Below are positions 29,709 to 41,001 of a stretch of 64,000 nucleotides of DNA, one piece after another. The notes under the pieces are model-generated. The model was not told the DNA's origin. It worked only from the letters and a program-made list of their open reading frames with translations, and did no database searches. The stretch is taken from the NCBI GenBank assembly GCA_049177145.1, contig CP185406.1, positions 496,001-560,000 of the forward strand. Direction: 5' to 3'. The first letter of the stretch is position 1. Every line of letters begins with the position of its first letter. The DNA is from Hennigella sp049177145. GTDB taxonomy: Bacteria; Bacillota_I; Bacilli_A; Mycoplasmatales; Mycoplasmoidaceae. The position numbers and the translations under genes were made by a program.

Positions 29709-32444
29709 ATGAAAAGAAGAAAAATAGCATTGGCTTCTGTGACTAGTTTGCTTGCTGTACCAACGGTAGGATTGACTATAGGAGTTGTTGCTGGCTGTAA
29801 TAAAGACAATACTCCACCTGATGATTCAGGAATTTCGGTTTCCACTAAAGATGTAGAAGTTAATCATAATTCAGGAATTGGTGAATTTGATATCATCATG
29901 GATGAACAACCAGTTGACAATCAAATTTATGTTTATGTAATAACTGCTGAAGGGCCACACCATATGGAACTTTTAGGACCCGATGACAGAGTATATCATG
30001 GACACCCCGCTATTTTATATGATATGTATAATGGTATTGCTCATGTAAAAATGGGATTCACTGAATTTATTGGAGAAACAACAAAAACTGTTGTGTCTCT
30101 AGAGGTCAGATACAATAACAGAAAAGGTGAATGGGTACTAAAACATATCTATGGTATTAATTTAACCGTTACTTATGTTCAACATCCACTTGAAGAGGTT
30201 CACATTTTTGCATTGAATGATTTACATGGTGTAGCAGAAGGCTATGGAGAAAGTAAAATAGATTATCCAACAACAAACGTTAAAAACCCTGGTGTTATAA
30301 GATTAATGAATGAAATCGGACATGACCTTGATGTTTATCCTGGTTCATTCCTTGTTACTGCCGGAGACAACAACTCTGGAGATATGTTCTCTACAGCGTT
30401 ACACGGCGAATCTATTTACAAGGTGTTAAATAAGATGGGCGCTAGATACTCTGCTGTTGGAAACCACGCATTTGAATGAGGTTTGGCTCCTATGGCTACT
30501 TATCAATTTGATAAATGAGCAAGAACAGATGAAACCATGGGTTCTTATTTCCTTGCTAGCAATATTTTAAACGGTAAGATCAGTGAAGAAAAACAATGGG
30601 TTACTGATCCTGATAATCCTGACTTTATGACTGACTATGCATATTGACAAAGTCAAAGAGTAGCTTGAGCCGACCCTTACAAACTTGTTAATATGAACGG
30701 ACATCTTGTGTGTTTGGTTGGTTTGACAACACAAAGCACCCCTGAAGATGGAAATAAATCAGTCGTTGATAACTTATCATTTATTGATTACAATGCAGCA
30801 TTAGACTATTCAATGTATACTTGCAAGCAAGAACTCAAACCACAAGTATTTAATAGTATTGAATCAGTTGTTTTATTAACACACGTTGAATCTGCACAAG
30901 ATGAAACAACCGGTGAAGCATCGGGTGATGCTGTAGAAATAGCAGAGACAGCAACTGAACCAAAATTGGATGCCATCATTTCTGCCCATTCTCACAAAAC
31001 TGTTGATGCAAAAATTTATAATGGATCGATAAGTAAAAACGTTTTGGTTGGTCAAGCAGAAACAGAAGGAAGAAAATATTTAGACATTTCATTACAATTC
31101 GACAACACTAAGCCAGTTGGTCAAAAGAAAGTAAGAGTTGAACAAGAAGTTGTTGATATGAAAATGGCTGAAAAATATCCATCCGACACACCGGAGAACT
31201 GACAAAAAGCAAGCGATGAATTAAATGCTATCAAAGCTTCTCCTAGATCAGAAAGAGTTATACCAGTTAAAAGCGAGTTTGAAAACCAAACTGCAAATTT
31301 AAGGGTTGCATTAAATACTAAAATAGCAACGCGCGATGATTCATTATTATATCCAGCTGTAAATTGAACAGATGGTGGTATTGGCCACGGTTATTACATT
31401 AATGAAAGAGGATACACAGTTGAGGATCCAAAAAGGCCATATACAGAAAAAGGTTATATTATTGACCAACTTGGCGCTTGAATTAATTATGCAGAATTAT
31501 TAGGTTTCTCATCAATATACAATGATGATATTGAATCATCTTCAAAAGGATTAACATATCCAGCAATTAGTTTGATAAACCAAGATTCAATGAAGATTGA
31601 ATACCCTGAACCAGAATCAGCCAGAGACAGAGATGTTACATTGAAACATATGTATTCTATTCAAACATATGAAAACACTACTAAGTTTGGATATATATCT
31701 GTTTGACAATTAGCCAATGTTATTAACCACTCTTTAGCTGGTGAGGGCATCTTTGACTATAATGAGCCTAAAGAAAACTATTATGTTCCTCAAGGCCCAT
31801 CAAAAACCCCTGACAATAGTTTAAATAACTTGTCTCGTTATTACTATGGCACAGGTGAAAGTGATTGATATACGACATGTGATCCAACAGACTTTGAAAA
31901 CCATGGCACTTACAAAGGATTAGATAATACATATTGTTTATATAACTGCGGCCCAATTCAATCTTATGGGTTTAGATTCCGTGTTAAACCAGCCGTGCCT
32001 GGCAACCCTGGCGCTCTTGATGAAAACACACATAGAAGATGAGTATTAGACAATGAGCCAGCAACTAAAGTAGGAACGCCATTTAGCTCTTATCCAGCTA
32101 TCTGGATAATGGATCCGGTTGCAGAAGAAGGCGCAAAACCATACACTACTATTACAACCCCTAGCTTGTGATTGAGTGCTGAGGATTATGTGACTAAATA
32201 TGGCGGTATGATTCCAATGATTACTAATGACTTCTTATTCAATGGTGCAAACTGAGAAACCCCAATGGTTAAAGTATATATGGAGCAAAATGAAGATGAA
32301 GATTGAAGATCATATCCTGTTATGTCATTCTCAACTATTACTCGTGATTTAATGATTGAATTTGCTAAAATGACATCATTCCAACTAGACTTTGATATGC
32401 CAATTAGTATTGTTGAAAAATTAGTAACATATAAAGAAAGTTAA
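29709..32444 (+). CDS. secreted metallophosphatase / 5'-nucleotidase-like lipoprotein
   Basis: A 911-residue lipoprotein (signal peptide, lipobox VVAGC, Cys30). After a beta domain (about 45-160), a calcineurin-type phosphoesterase domain carries NDLHG near 170, AGDNNSG near 218, GNHAFEWG near 253, THVES near 391 and SAHSHK near 427, the metal-binding set of UshA-type 5'-nucleotidases. The C-terminal half resembles the substrate-binding 5'-nucleotidase domain but is long and Trp-rich. It probably releases phosphate or nucleosides from nucleotides at the surface, useful to a nucleotide scavenger. Many UGA codons. A weak ribosome-binding site (GAAAGG) precedes it. Confidence 0.85.
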
Positions 32445-32446
32445 TA

Positions 32447-32470
32447 AAAAAAGCCCTAATGGGCTTTTTT
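32447..32470. terminator. bidirectional intrinsic terminator
   Basis: AAAAAAGCCC / GGGCTTTTTT with TAAT loop between the lipoprotein gene and the converging dnaI. Confidence 0.87.
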
Positions 32471-33346
32471 CTTTATTCTTTTGCTAGGACCTTCATAACT
32501 ATATTCTGTGTTATTTACTAACATAGCTAATCTATCTATTAATCTAGCAATCATAATATCCTTGGTTTCTGCATCTATCTTACTATCTTTGCTAGTTAGA
32601 TTCTTTTTTAATACTTGAATTAATTTATTCATTTTCAAGTTTGAAATAACTATTACTGGTTTTTCTTGTTCGCATCTATAGTTAAGAATAACCAATAAAA
32701 CATTTAGATAGAATCAAGCATTAGTATATTCTGCACCAAAATCATCTAGAACAAGAATATCTGCTGCACAACAATTATCAATAATTCTCTTGTTGTTTAA
32801 GTTATCTAATGAGAAGTTATCTTTCATTTGTCTTACAGCTTCTGGTAAGAATAAGTAAGCCACAGTACGATTATTTTTTAATATCATATCATTACAGTAA
32901 CTAATAATCTTGTATGTTTTACCTACTCCAACAGATCCTTGTAAACAAAAACCAATAATTTCATTATTCTTAATTGAATCAGCTAAGATTTGGTTAAGTT
33001 TTTCTTCTCTTACATCAATAATAGGAAAGTCTTTCTTATTATTAGTTAAAGATAAACTTAATTTATTGTTAACAAATTGTCTTACTAAATAGTTTTCCTG
33101 TAATTTTCTTTTAGGACAAGGCCTAGTTCTTAAAACAATCTTTCCTGTTTCTTCATCTCTTGCTAAGCACATATGAAGGAAAGAGGCGCTAGTACATTGA
33201 TCAGCTGGTAATGCAGCACAAGCAACTTCATTCATATAGATTTGAGTTGCCAAATCCTTAAATTGTTCTTTTTCTTCAGCTGTAAGCTTTAAAGCTTTGA
33301 AGGGTTTGTAATCTTCAAAGATATCTTTAGTTTGTCTTTTAGCCAT
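32456..33346 (-). CDS. dnaI: primosomal helicase loader DnaI
   Basis: A 296-residue AAA+ ATPase that loads the replicative helicase. Walker A GSVGVGKT is near residue 137-144 and Walker B ILVLDDFGAEY near 196-206, followed by a UGA Trp. The N-terminal 90 residues with several Cys (AACAALPADQC, HMCLARDEE) fit the zinc-binding helicase-interaction domain of DnaI. Its start is two bases after the dnaB stop. The order coaE-dnaB-dnaI is known from Firmicutes. Confidence 0.9.
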
Positions 33347-33348
33347 AA

Positions 33349-34485
33349 CTAGAATCCTTGATTAAAGTATTGGTCTACTTTCTCTTCAACACTTACTTTA
33401 GTATCTTTATTAGCATTCTTTAGGTGTGCTACTACTTGGGAAGCATTAATTAATCCTAAACCATTTACTGTATGTGCTGCTTTAGTTATGTATTTTTTGT
33501 TTAGTTTACCATTTGTCTTGTTTAAACTAAAGTCAACCAATACATTAATAACTTCATCACTTAAGTGATAGTTTGTTCTTAAAATGTTGATAATTTGTTT
33601 TTCATCAGCATTTAGTGACTTTTTAAAGATAAGAGATAGATATAATTCAGCATTACACATTTTGTAATCTAAATAAATCTTATCTTCCATAGTCTTATCT
33701 AAACCAGTAGTGAATAATCTAAAGTCTCTATTAACAGTTTGAACTGGCAGAGTTACTTGTTTATTAACTAGTTTATTAAAGTTTTGGATTAAAAGGTTAG
33801 CATTAACTTTGTTAAAACCATCCATATCATTAATAGAGTCATATAGAACAAATTCAATATCTTTTAATGAAAGTTGGTATTTTGCATATACATCTTGAAT
33901 GATATTCTTACAATCATCATCAATAACTACAGGCAAAGATGTTGTTTTTTGAATGTTTTGATAAAGTTTTTCAAAATCTAAGATATGAACATTCTTTAGA
34001 TCATCATTATTAAAGACTTGATCAAAGTTTCTTGTAATTTCGATTGCATCTTGTAATTGAGATTCAGGAGCATTCTTATATTCTAGGTATTCAAAGTTAG
34101 CTGTGCCAACTTGGTTTATCAATAATTTTTTTAATCTGGGGTTAGAAATGAATTCTTGGTAAGCTAAAGCAGGTCTAACTACGAAGATGAAGATATTATC
34201 TTCCTTATTATTAGTAGATATAAAGGTAGATAGTAACCCAATAGCTTCTAGTTTGTCCTTAGCTTGGATTAATTCTTCATTACTAATATTCAATTGTTTG
34301 CAAATATTAGCAGAATTAAAAGTTAATGCTTGATTTTTAACTTGGTTTTCTGCCATATTAGAAAGGATTACATAAAAACTAGTAGCAGATTGACCAACTA
34401 CTGGTAAATATAGATCATATAAAGCATTGATGTTTAGCTTGAATTCGTTTACTTTTTTAACGGTAAAGAAAAAATTGTTAAACAT
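33349..34485 (-). CDS. dnaB: replication initiation protein DnaB (DnaD/DnaB family)
   Basis: A 378-residue helicase-loading and membrane-attachment protein of the Bacillus DnaB type, not the hexameric helicase. A winged-helix N-domain (NINALYDLYLPVVGQSATSFY, typical of the family) is followed by DDH2-like helices; the end has YFNQGF. It contains no UGA. It lies between coaE (66 bases upstream) and dnaI, which supports the name. Confidence 0.85.
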   Translation of the reverse strand: MFNNFFFTVKKVNEFKLNINALYDLYLPVVGQSATSFYVILSNMAENQVKNQALTFNSANICKQLNISNEELIQAKDKLEAIGLLSTFISTNNKEDNIFIFVVRPALAYQEFISNPRLKKLLINQVGTANFEYLEYKNAPESQLQDAIEITRNFDQVFNNDDLKNVHILDFEKLYQNIQKTTSLPVVIDDDCKNIIQDVYAKYQLSLKDIEFVLYDSINDMDGFNKVNANLLIQNFNKLVNKQVTLPVQTVNRDFRLFTTGLDKTMEDKIYLDYKMCNAELYLSLIFKKSLNADEKQIINILRTNYHLSDEVINVLVDFSLNKTNGKLNKKYITKAAHTVNGLGLINASQVVAHLKNANKDTKVSVEEKVDQYFNQGF

Positions 34486-34551
34486 GTAAATCTCTATATC
34501 CTTTCTCTAGGTAATAAGTTAATAATTTAAGTAATTAAATTCTTAATGTAA

Positions 34552-35175
34552 CTACTTTATAATAAATTGACTAAGAGATTTACAAATTTTTAAAATATTA
34601 TTTTTCAAAAACTTTTTATTTGCTGAGTTATTAACATAGATATCCACATTGATCATAGGGTCTGAAGATACCTTACTATCTATATTAAATATAGAAGATT
34701 TAGATTTTTTAGAGTTATCCACAAAGATTGTGGGAATCTTTTTTAAGTAGTTAAATTTTTTATTTTGATAATTTTGTTTTCAATCTTTGTTAGTGAATAC
34801 TAACAAAACTTGATCAAATAAATTAGCAAAATCTGATGGATAAAATAAATATGTTCCTAATTCTACAAATCACAGTTTTTTATTATCTAATTGCTTAATT
34901 GCTTTTGCAATTAACGGATTCATTATTTTATTTAGTTTAGTTAATGCTTTTTTATCTTTAAAAACTAAAGCACCTAAAACTCTACGATTTACTTCAGTTT
35001 TAGTAACAAATTTAGAACCAAATGCTTTTTTAATTGCATTGTATCCAGGTTTATTTACCTTATATATAGAATGAACATATTCGTCTGCAACGAACGTTTT
35101 ATATCCTGCTTCATTTATATATTTCATAGCAGTTGTTTTACCGCTGCATGGAAGGCCTGTTATACAGATTTTCAT
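34552..35175 (-). CDS. coaE: dephospho-CoA kinase
   Basis: A 207-residue kinase for the last step of CoA synthesis. The P-loop GLPCSGKTT is at 7-15, VADEYVHSIY near 29-38 is the family D-x-x-x-H segment, and NRRVLGALVFKDKKALTKLNKIMNPLI is the CoA-domain block. A UGA Trp follows at residue 102; the second half is diverged and shorter on motifs. The CoA product links to the phosphopantetheinyl transferase at the left edge. Confidence 0.85.
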
Positions 35176-35181
35176 ATAAAC

Positions 35182-35187
35182 ATTATA
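35182..35187 (-). promoter_or_regulatory. -10 box giving a leaderless coaE mRNA
   Basis: TATAAT on the minus strand ends six bases before the coaE ATG (35173-35175), so transcription should begin at the ATG itself. Confidence 0.55.
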
Positions 35188-35224
35188 TTTAATTACATTA
35201 AATATAAAAAACCTAAATCTAACA

Positions 35225-35230
35225 TATAAT
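35225..35230 (+). promoter_or_regulatory. -10 box (TATAAT) of the C4 metabolism operon
   Basis: TATAAT 18 bases before the ATG at 35249, with GGAG at 35238-35241 as ribosome-binding site. Confidence 0.55.
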
Positions 35231-35248
35231 TTATGTAGGAGATTTAAA

Positions 35249-36682
35249 ATGAAAAAAACAAAGAAAGTGTCAGCTAAGGCTGGCTATAGAGTTGAACATG
35301 ACTCTTTAGGTGAAATGTTGGTTCCAACATGAGCTTACTGAGGTGCTCAAACTCAAAGAAGTATGAAAAACTTCAAAATTGCAGACCAAGTTGTAAGCTT
35401 GGACTTAATTCATGCCTTTGGTGCTGTTAAGCATGCTGCTGCTACAGCAAACGAAAAATGTGGTAAACTAGACCACAATCGTGCAAGATTAATTAGACAA
35501 GCTTGTGAAGAAATTATGGCTGGAAAGTTAGACAAACACTTCCCAACTAACTCTTACCAAGCAGGTGCTGGTACTCAAACAAATATGAACGTTAACGAAG
35601 TTATCGCTCGTAGAGCAAGTAAGATTGCTGGTAAACCAGGATATGTTCATGAAAATGATCATGCTAACATGTCTCAATCTACTAACGATGCTTACCCAAC
35701 ATCAGCAAACCTATGTGCTATCTACATGGTAGAAAACAAATTACTACCAGCTCTAGATAGACTAATTAACACTTACAAGAAACTTGAAAAGAAACACAAG
35801 AACCTTGTTAAGTTAGGTAGAACTCACATTCAAGATGCTGTACCTATTACATTTGGTCAAGAAGTATCTGGATGAAGATTTGCTTGTGAAAATGGTAGAG
35901 ACATGATCGTTAAAGCACTTGACTCATTATATGTATGTACAATGGGTGCAACTGCTGTTGGTACAGGATCAACTTGTCCATTAAAGAAAGGTTATGCTAA
36001 ATATTGTTGTGATGCTTTAAACAAAGTATTAAAACACAACAAACGCTTCACAGTAGCTAAAGAATTTAGAGTAGTTCCAAACTTATTCTACTCAACATGA
36101 TCTAAAGATGCTCTTATCTTCGTTCATGGTGCAATCAAAGCATTAGCTATGAACTTATATAAGATCTCTATGGACGTAAGATTCTTAGCTTCTGGTCCAA
36201 GATCTGGTTTTGGAGAAATTAATATTCCTCAAAACGAACCAGGATCATCTATTATGCCTGGCAAAGTAAACCCTACACAATGTGAAGGTATGTCTATGAT
36301 GTGCGTTGACGTTGTAGGTCGTGACATTGTTGTTGCATGACTAGGTGGTGGTGCAAACTTTGAATTGAACACATTTGGCACAATTCAATTTGCTAACTTT
36401 GCAGACTCTGTAAATAGATTTGCAAACTACATTGACTCATTCAACAAGAATTGTTGTGCTGGTATTACAGTTAACCCTAAGAAGATGAAATACTACGTTG
36501 ATAACTCATTAATGTTAGTAACAGCTTTAAAGGATGTTATTGGTTACCACAAATCAGCAGAAATTGCTTTATATGCTCAACGTAATGGTTTAACATTAAA
36601 GGAAGCTGCTCACAAATTAGGTTACATTTCTAGCAAGGACTATGACAAATATGTTGTTCCTGCTAAGATGTGCCACAACTAA
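35249..36682 (+). CDS. fumarase/aspartase-superfamily lyase
   Basis: A 477-residue enzyme of the superfamily that adds or removes water or ammonia at fumarate. Fumarase-like marks: RTH before the QDA loop, GSSIMPGKVNPTQCE near 332-346, and the C-terminus NSLMLVTAL..IGY...LKEAAHKLGY. Aspartase-like marks: GAGTQTN near 107 (fumarase has GSGT), STNDAYPT near 147 (fumarase SSND.FPT) and QDAVP near 195 (fumarase QDATP). The GTGLN loop is changed to GTGSTCP. A genuine-looking fumarase exists at 43.5-44.9 kb, so this copy may have another substrate, perhaps aspartate. Four UGA codons are Trp. It is followed after 26 bases by an amino-acid permease. Confidence 0.85.
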
Positions 36683-36708
36683 TATATTGAATAAAGAAGA
36701 ATTAATAT

Positions 36709-38352
36709 ATGAAAACTTCAGTTTCTAAAAAAACTGCAGGTAAGATTGGTTTAATTGGTTCTATAAGCTTAATTATTGCCACCGTAGTTGGTGTTGGTGT
36801 ATTTTTCAAAAACGGTTCTGTATTTAACAATAACCACCACAATGCTATCGGTGTCTTAATTAGTTGGATATTGGCAATTGTTATTGCTTTGTTTACTGCA
36901 TTCAGCTTTGCTGAGATTGTAACAGTTAAAGGTTTAAAAAACCCTAATGCTGGTTTAGCTGGATGATCTGAAAAGATGGTTGGTCGCAATTTCGGTAGAC
37001 ATGTAAGCTTAACCCAATCTACTTTCTATTACCCCGCAAAGTTTGTTGCTATGGCAACGTTTGCTGCGGTAGCAATTTTCCAAGTATATTTCACTGCTGT
37101 TGGAACGAAACCAACAGATATGCAATTCCATGCTGGATTGCTTGGTGTCAACGACAAATATACAACACTAATCGTTATGGGTGTTGCGGTTGGATTGATT
37201 GCAATATTTATGACAGCAAACTTACTATCAAGTAAATTTGGTGGCGTTGTATCAAAAGGTGCAACTTTTGTTAAGTTTGTTCCAATCATCATGATTATTT
37301 TAATTGGAATTATCTTTGGAGCATTACTTGGTGGTGGATTATGAAACCAACAAGCTATAGACCCAGAAAGTCTTAAACCTGCTCCACTTCCTATAGGAGA
37401 AGACATTAAGTATTCTGGTGAACTTGATGTTGGAGGAATCTTTAGATCAATTCCAGCAATCTTATTTGCATTTGACTCATTCTTAGTGATTGGCAATGTT
37501 CAAAAGAACGTAGAAAATCCAGAAAAGAATGTACCACTATCAATCATTATTTCAATGATTATTGCTGCTGTTTTCCAAATGTTAATAACAATTGGATGCA
37601 TTACTATTGGTACAGGAAACCCATTTACATTATTAAAAGTTGCATTAGATGATAAAGCACATTGAGCATATGTATTATGTGTTGTTATTCTATCTGTATC
37701 AATTGTTATTGCTACACTCGGTGTAATTAACTCATATTCTATGGCAGGAACCAGAGCAACTCAAGCTTTAGTTGATGACAAGACAATCTTTGGTTATAAA
37801 TGAGCATCAAGATTAAGTGTTAAAACTCCAAACCTAGGTGGATTTGTAATCTATACAATATTCATTTGCTTAATTTTCTTTGCTGTAGCTATTCCTTCAT
37901 GTATTTTGAATACAAGCCATATATATGATGGATTTAGTACATTAGCTGTGTTGTTCTACTTTGCAATCTATGGTACAACAATTCTTGGTGGCCTTATTAA
38001 TCGTAAAACTGCCAAGAACAGTGTACATAAAGTAGGATATTTTATTCCGTTTGGAATAATTGCAGTTATCGGATGTTACTTTGCATTTGGTTATTGTGTA
38101 TTCTATCAATTTAGTACACAAGTAGCATTAAACCCAATGAGAGACAATGCTAACTCATTTGGATTTGCTATGGTTACAGGAAAAGGTTTAAATAACTGAC
38201 AAGCCGCATGCGTCTTCTGGTCTGCTGCTGCATTCTTCTTGGGCTATCCATTCTTAAATGATCTATTCTTAAAATGATCTGATAAGAACTATGCCCAACC
38301 ATTGCTTTGACAAAAAGCTAAAAGATCAGTAAGCATTAAAAGTGTTAAATAA
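36709..38352 (+). CDS. APC-family amino acid permease
   Basis: A 547-residue transporter with about 12-14 helices. The first helix carries LIIATVVGVGVFFKNGSVF, the unwound substrate-binding stretch of APC permeases, and the sixth helix region ILFAFDSFLVIGNVQKNVENPEKNVP is the family's FxGFd..a...EE..nP.k.iP signature in a variant form. UGA codons are Trp. It lies between the lyase and malic enzyme genes, which suggests it brings in the substrate for that pathway; aspartate or another C4 amino acid is an inference. Confidence 0.87.
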
Positions 38353-38372
38353 TTAGAAAGGAAAAACTATTT

Positions 38373-39767
38373 ATGGCAATTAAAACAACTATGACCCCAA
38401 TCGCTAAAGCGTCATTGGATCTACACTACAAATTAAAAGGAAAAATTTCTACGAAAGTTAAATATGCTATTGAAGATAAACATGATTTATCTCTAATGTA
38501 TACTCCAGGTGTTGCTCAACCATGTATTGAAATCCATAAGGATTATCAAAAGTCTTGAGACTTAACAGCAAGAAATAATACTATTGCTGTTATTACTGAT
38601 GGTACAGCAGTATTAGGATTAGGAGACATTGGCCCAGAAGCTGGTATGCCAGTTATGGAAGGTAAATGTGCTCTATTTAAAACCTTTGGTGGTGTAGATG
38701 CAGTTCCTATTTGTATTAGAAGTAAGAACGTAGATGAATTAGTTAGAACCATCTATCTAATCTCTGGTTCATTTGGTGGTATTAACCTAGAAGATATTGG
38801 AGCACCAAGATGTGTTGAAGTAGAAAGAAGACTAAAAGACATCTGTGATATTCCAGTATTTCATGATGACCAACATGGTACAGCAATTGTTGTTGCTGCT
38901 GCAGTAACAAATGCTTTACGTGTAGTTGGTAAGAGATGAGAAGACTGTACAACAGTTATTAATGGTGCTGGTTCTGCTGGTATGGCTATTGGTAACTTAT
39001 TACATGATATGGGTATGGGCAACATTATTTATGTTGACCGTGCTGGAATTGTTGATCCTTCAGATCGTCAATTTAACCAATATCAAGTAGCTGCTGCTAT
39101 TAAAGGTGGAAATAAGAAAGCTGTAAAAGGACAACTTGCTGATGCATTAAAAGGTGCAGACATCTTCATTGGTGTTTCGGTTCCGGGTGCATTAAAACCA
39201 GACTGAATTAAACTAATGAATGATAAACCAATTATCTTTGCAATGGCTAACCCAACTCCAGAAATTATGCCAGATATTGCTAAGCAATCTGGTGCATACA
39301 TCGTCGGTACAGGACGTTCAGACTTCCCTAACCAAATTAATAACCTACAAGCATTCCCTGGTATTTTCAAGGGTGCATTATCAGTAAGGGCTAAACAAAT
39401 TACTGAAGATATGAAACACGCCGCTGCTAGAGCAATTGCTTCAATGGTTAAGAATCCAACTCCAGACAACATTATGCCTTCAGCATTAGATAAAAACGTT
39501 GCTGAAGCCGTTGCTGCAGAAGTAGCAAGATGCTGAAAGGAAGAAGTGGCAAGAAAAGAAAGAGCACGTAGAGCCGAAAGAACGGCTAATGAAAATTTAC
39601 GTGCTGCTGCAAAAGCAGAAACAGGACCGGTTACTGCTGATCAAAGAATTGCTTCTTCTGAAGCTGTTGTTGCTAATAGAAGCGATATTAAACAATTTAA
39701 TAAGAGAAAAGTTAAAAAAGTCGTTATATCAAAAGCAAAAAAATCTCCAAAGAAAACTAAAAAATAA
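38373..39767 (+). CDS. malic enzyme (malate to pyruvate and CO2)
   Basis: A 464-residue NAD(P)-dependent decarboxylating malate dehydrogenase. MYTPGVAQPC near residue 46-55, DGTAVLGLGDIGPEAGMPVMEGK, NLEDIGAP and FHDDQHGTA near 162-170 are the substrate and metal motifs; NGAGSAGMA near 197-205 is the nucleotide-binding loop. About 390 residues make the normal short bacterial form; the last 70 are an extra Ala/Arg then Lys-rich tail ending KKSPKKTKK. Two UGA codons or more are Trp. AGAAAGGA precedes the start. It closes the operon before a strong terminator. Confidence 0.93.
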
Positions 39768-39776
39768 TAATATATA

Positions 39777-39816
39777 TTCAATAAAAAAATGAGTGTTTAC
39801 ACTCTTTTTTTATTGA
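39777..39816 (+). terminator. long intrinsic terminator after malic enzyme
   Basis: A long stem pairing TTCAATAAAAAAA and GAGTGT with ACACTC and TTTTTTTATTGAA. Its distal arm overlaps the -35 box of the next promoter. Confidence 0.85.
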
Positions 39817-39841
39817 ACGGTTCAATATATATATATATAAT
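39813..39841 (+). promoter_or_regulatory. promoter with a TA repeat in the spacer
   Basis: TTGAAC at 39813-39818 and TATAAT at 39836-39841 are separated by exactly 17 bases, and 39825-39839 is an uninterrupted (AT)7A tract running into the -10. It is the best -35/-10 pair in the window and drives the three-lipoprotein operon. Confidence 0.7.
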
Positions 39842-39846
39842 GACCG

Positions 39847-39864
39847 TGTAGGGGTAACCCTGCA
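39847..39864 (+). promoter_or_regulatory. 5' leader stem-loop with GTAA tetraloop
   Basis: TGTAGGG and CCCTGCA (one G-U pair) close a GTAA (GNRA-type) tetraloop right at the expected 5' end of the lipoprotein mRNA, just before the ribosome-binding site AGAAAG. Confidence 0.6.
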
Positions 39865-39876
39865 GAAAGATTTAAA

Positions 39877-40989
39877 ATGAAACTATTAAAAAAGATAGTA
39901 CCTTTTGTAGCCACTATAACAACAGCAGCGGCCGGTGTTGTTCCGATGGTTACATCTTGTACAACAAAAGAGGATGATGAAGGATGAATTAACGGTAAAA
40001 TCCAGTATGATCCTGCAAAATTTAGTCGTTATACAGATGGGCAGATAGCTGTATATGATCCGGTTTTTAATTGGGTAGAGACATATCAAAAAGCCACCGA
40101 TAAATATATTGAAGCCATTAAAGCTAATCCTAACATCATATATGATGATTTTAAATCTAGTTTAAATCAACTAGATCAGATGGTTTTGATGATTCCACAA
40201 TATCTTCAATGTAAAATTACCGACTCGGGGATTTATAGAAAATTATATGAATTAATAGAGCAACTCATAGATATACTCCCTTCGGATTATTGACTAATTA
40301 CAATACTTGCTGGAGCACTAATAATGTCGCTTTTCTATTTTACACCCTTTGAAGATGTTCAGGTGCGCAAATTAAGAGGAAAATTGAGTGACTTTACCAT
40401 TGATGAAGAAAGGGCCACGCCAGAAGAATGAGCGGCACCCTTAGTATCTTACAACAAATCAATGGATATTGATTGTGGTCTTAAGTTAGGCTTAGATTCA
40501 TTGCCGCAATTTGTTCTTGATATTATTCATCAATTATTCGGAATTACACCATCAGTTTACTTGAATGTAAGATTAGAGGCCGATGCTGATTTAAATAAAA
40601 TACCGGTTGTTGTTTGGGCCGATGCTATATTAAGAAGTAAGAAACAATTATTTAGCATTATTAGTGGTGAAGAATATGACAATGCAAACTACTATGGTTT
40701 ATGTTTTGTTCCAGACACACAAGATAAACAATATCTAACAGATGAAGATAGTGGTTGATCAGCTAAAATCGATTTAAAGTTGACAATAGAAATAAAGGGT
40801 GGAGAGTTTGCTTTTAGAGTGTTTGGCGGAAGCAAAGAAACATTTATATTTGATTATGAGATATGAAGTAAATTGTTTGGCCCGATGATTCAAGAAGTTC
40901 CAAAAGCTGTTGTTTTTGCTATTGAATCAGTACTTGGCTGGTCAACTTACTATTATTATGACCAAATATACCCAAACCCTATAGGATAA
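39877..40989 (+). CDS. lipoprotein, family unknown (paralogue of the next gene)
   Basis: A 370-residue lipoprotein with signal peptide MKLLKKIVPF... and lipobox MVTSC (Cys28). It has a hydrophobic stretch around residues 140-160 (DYWLITILAGALIMSLFYF), so it may insert in the membrane a second time. The C-terminus ends ESVLGWSTYYYYDQIYP, matched by GQLLGGWSSYYYSEMEWP in the next protein, which shows common descent. The first of three lipoprotein genes read from the TA-repeat promoter. No known domain recognised. Several UGA codons. Confidence 0.8.
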
Positions 40990-41001
40990 CGGAGGACAGG
41001 T

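Noticed and set aside
39083..39472. Minus-strand frame of 129 codons inside malic enzyme
   Set aside because: Antisense shadow of a strongly conserved gene, with no ribosome-binding site.
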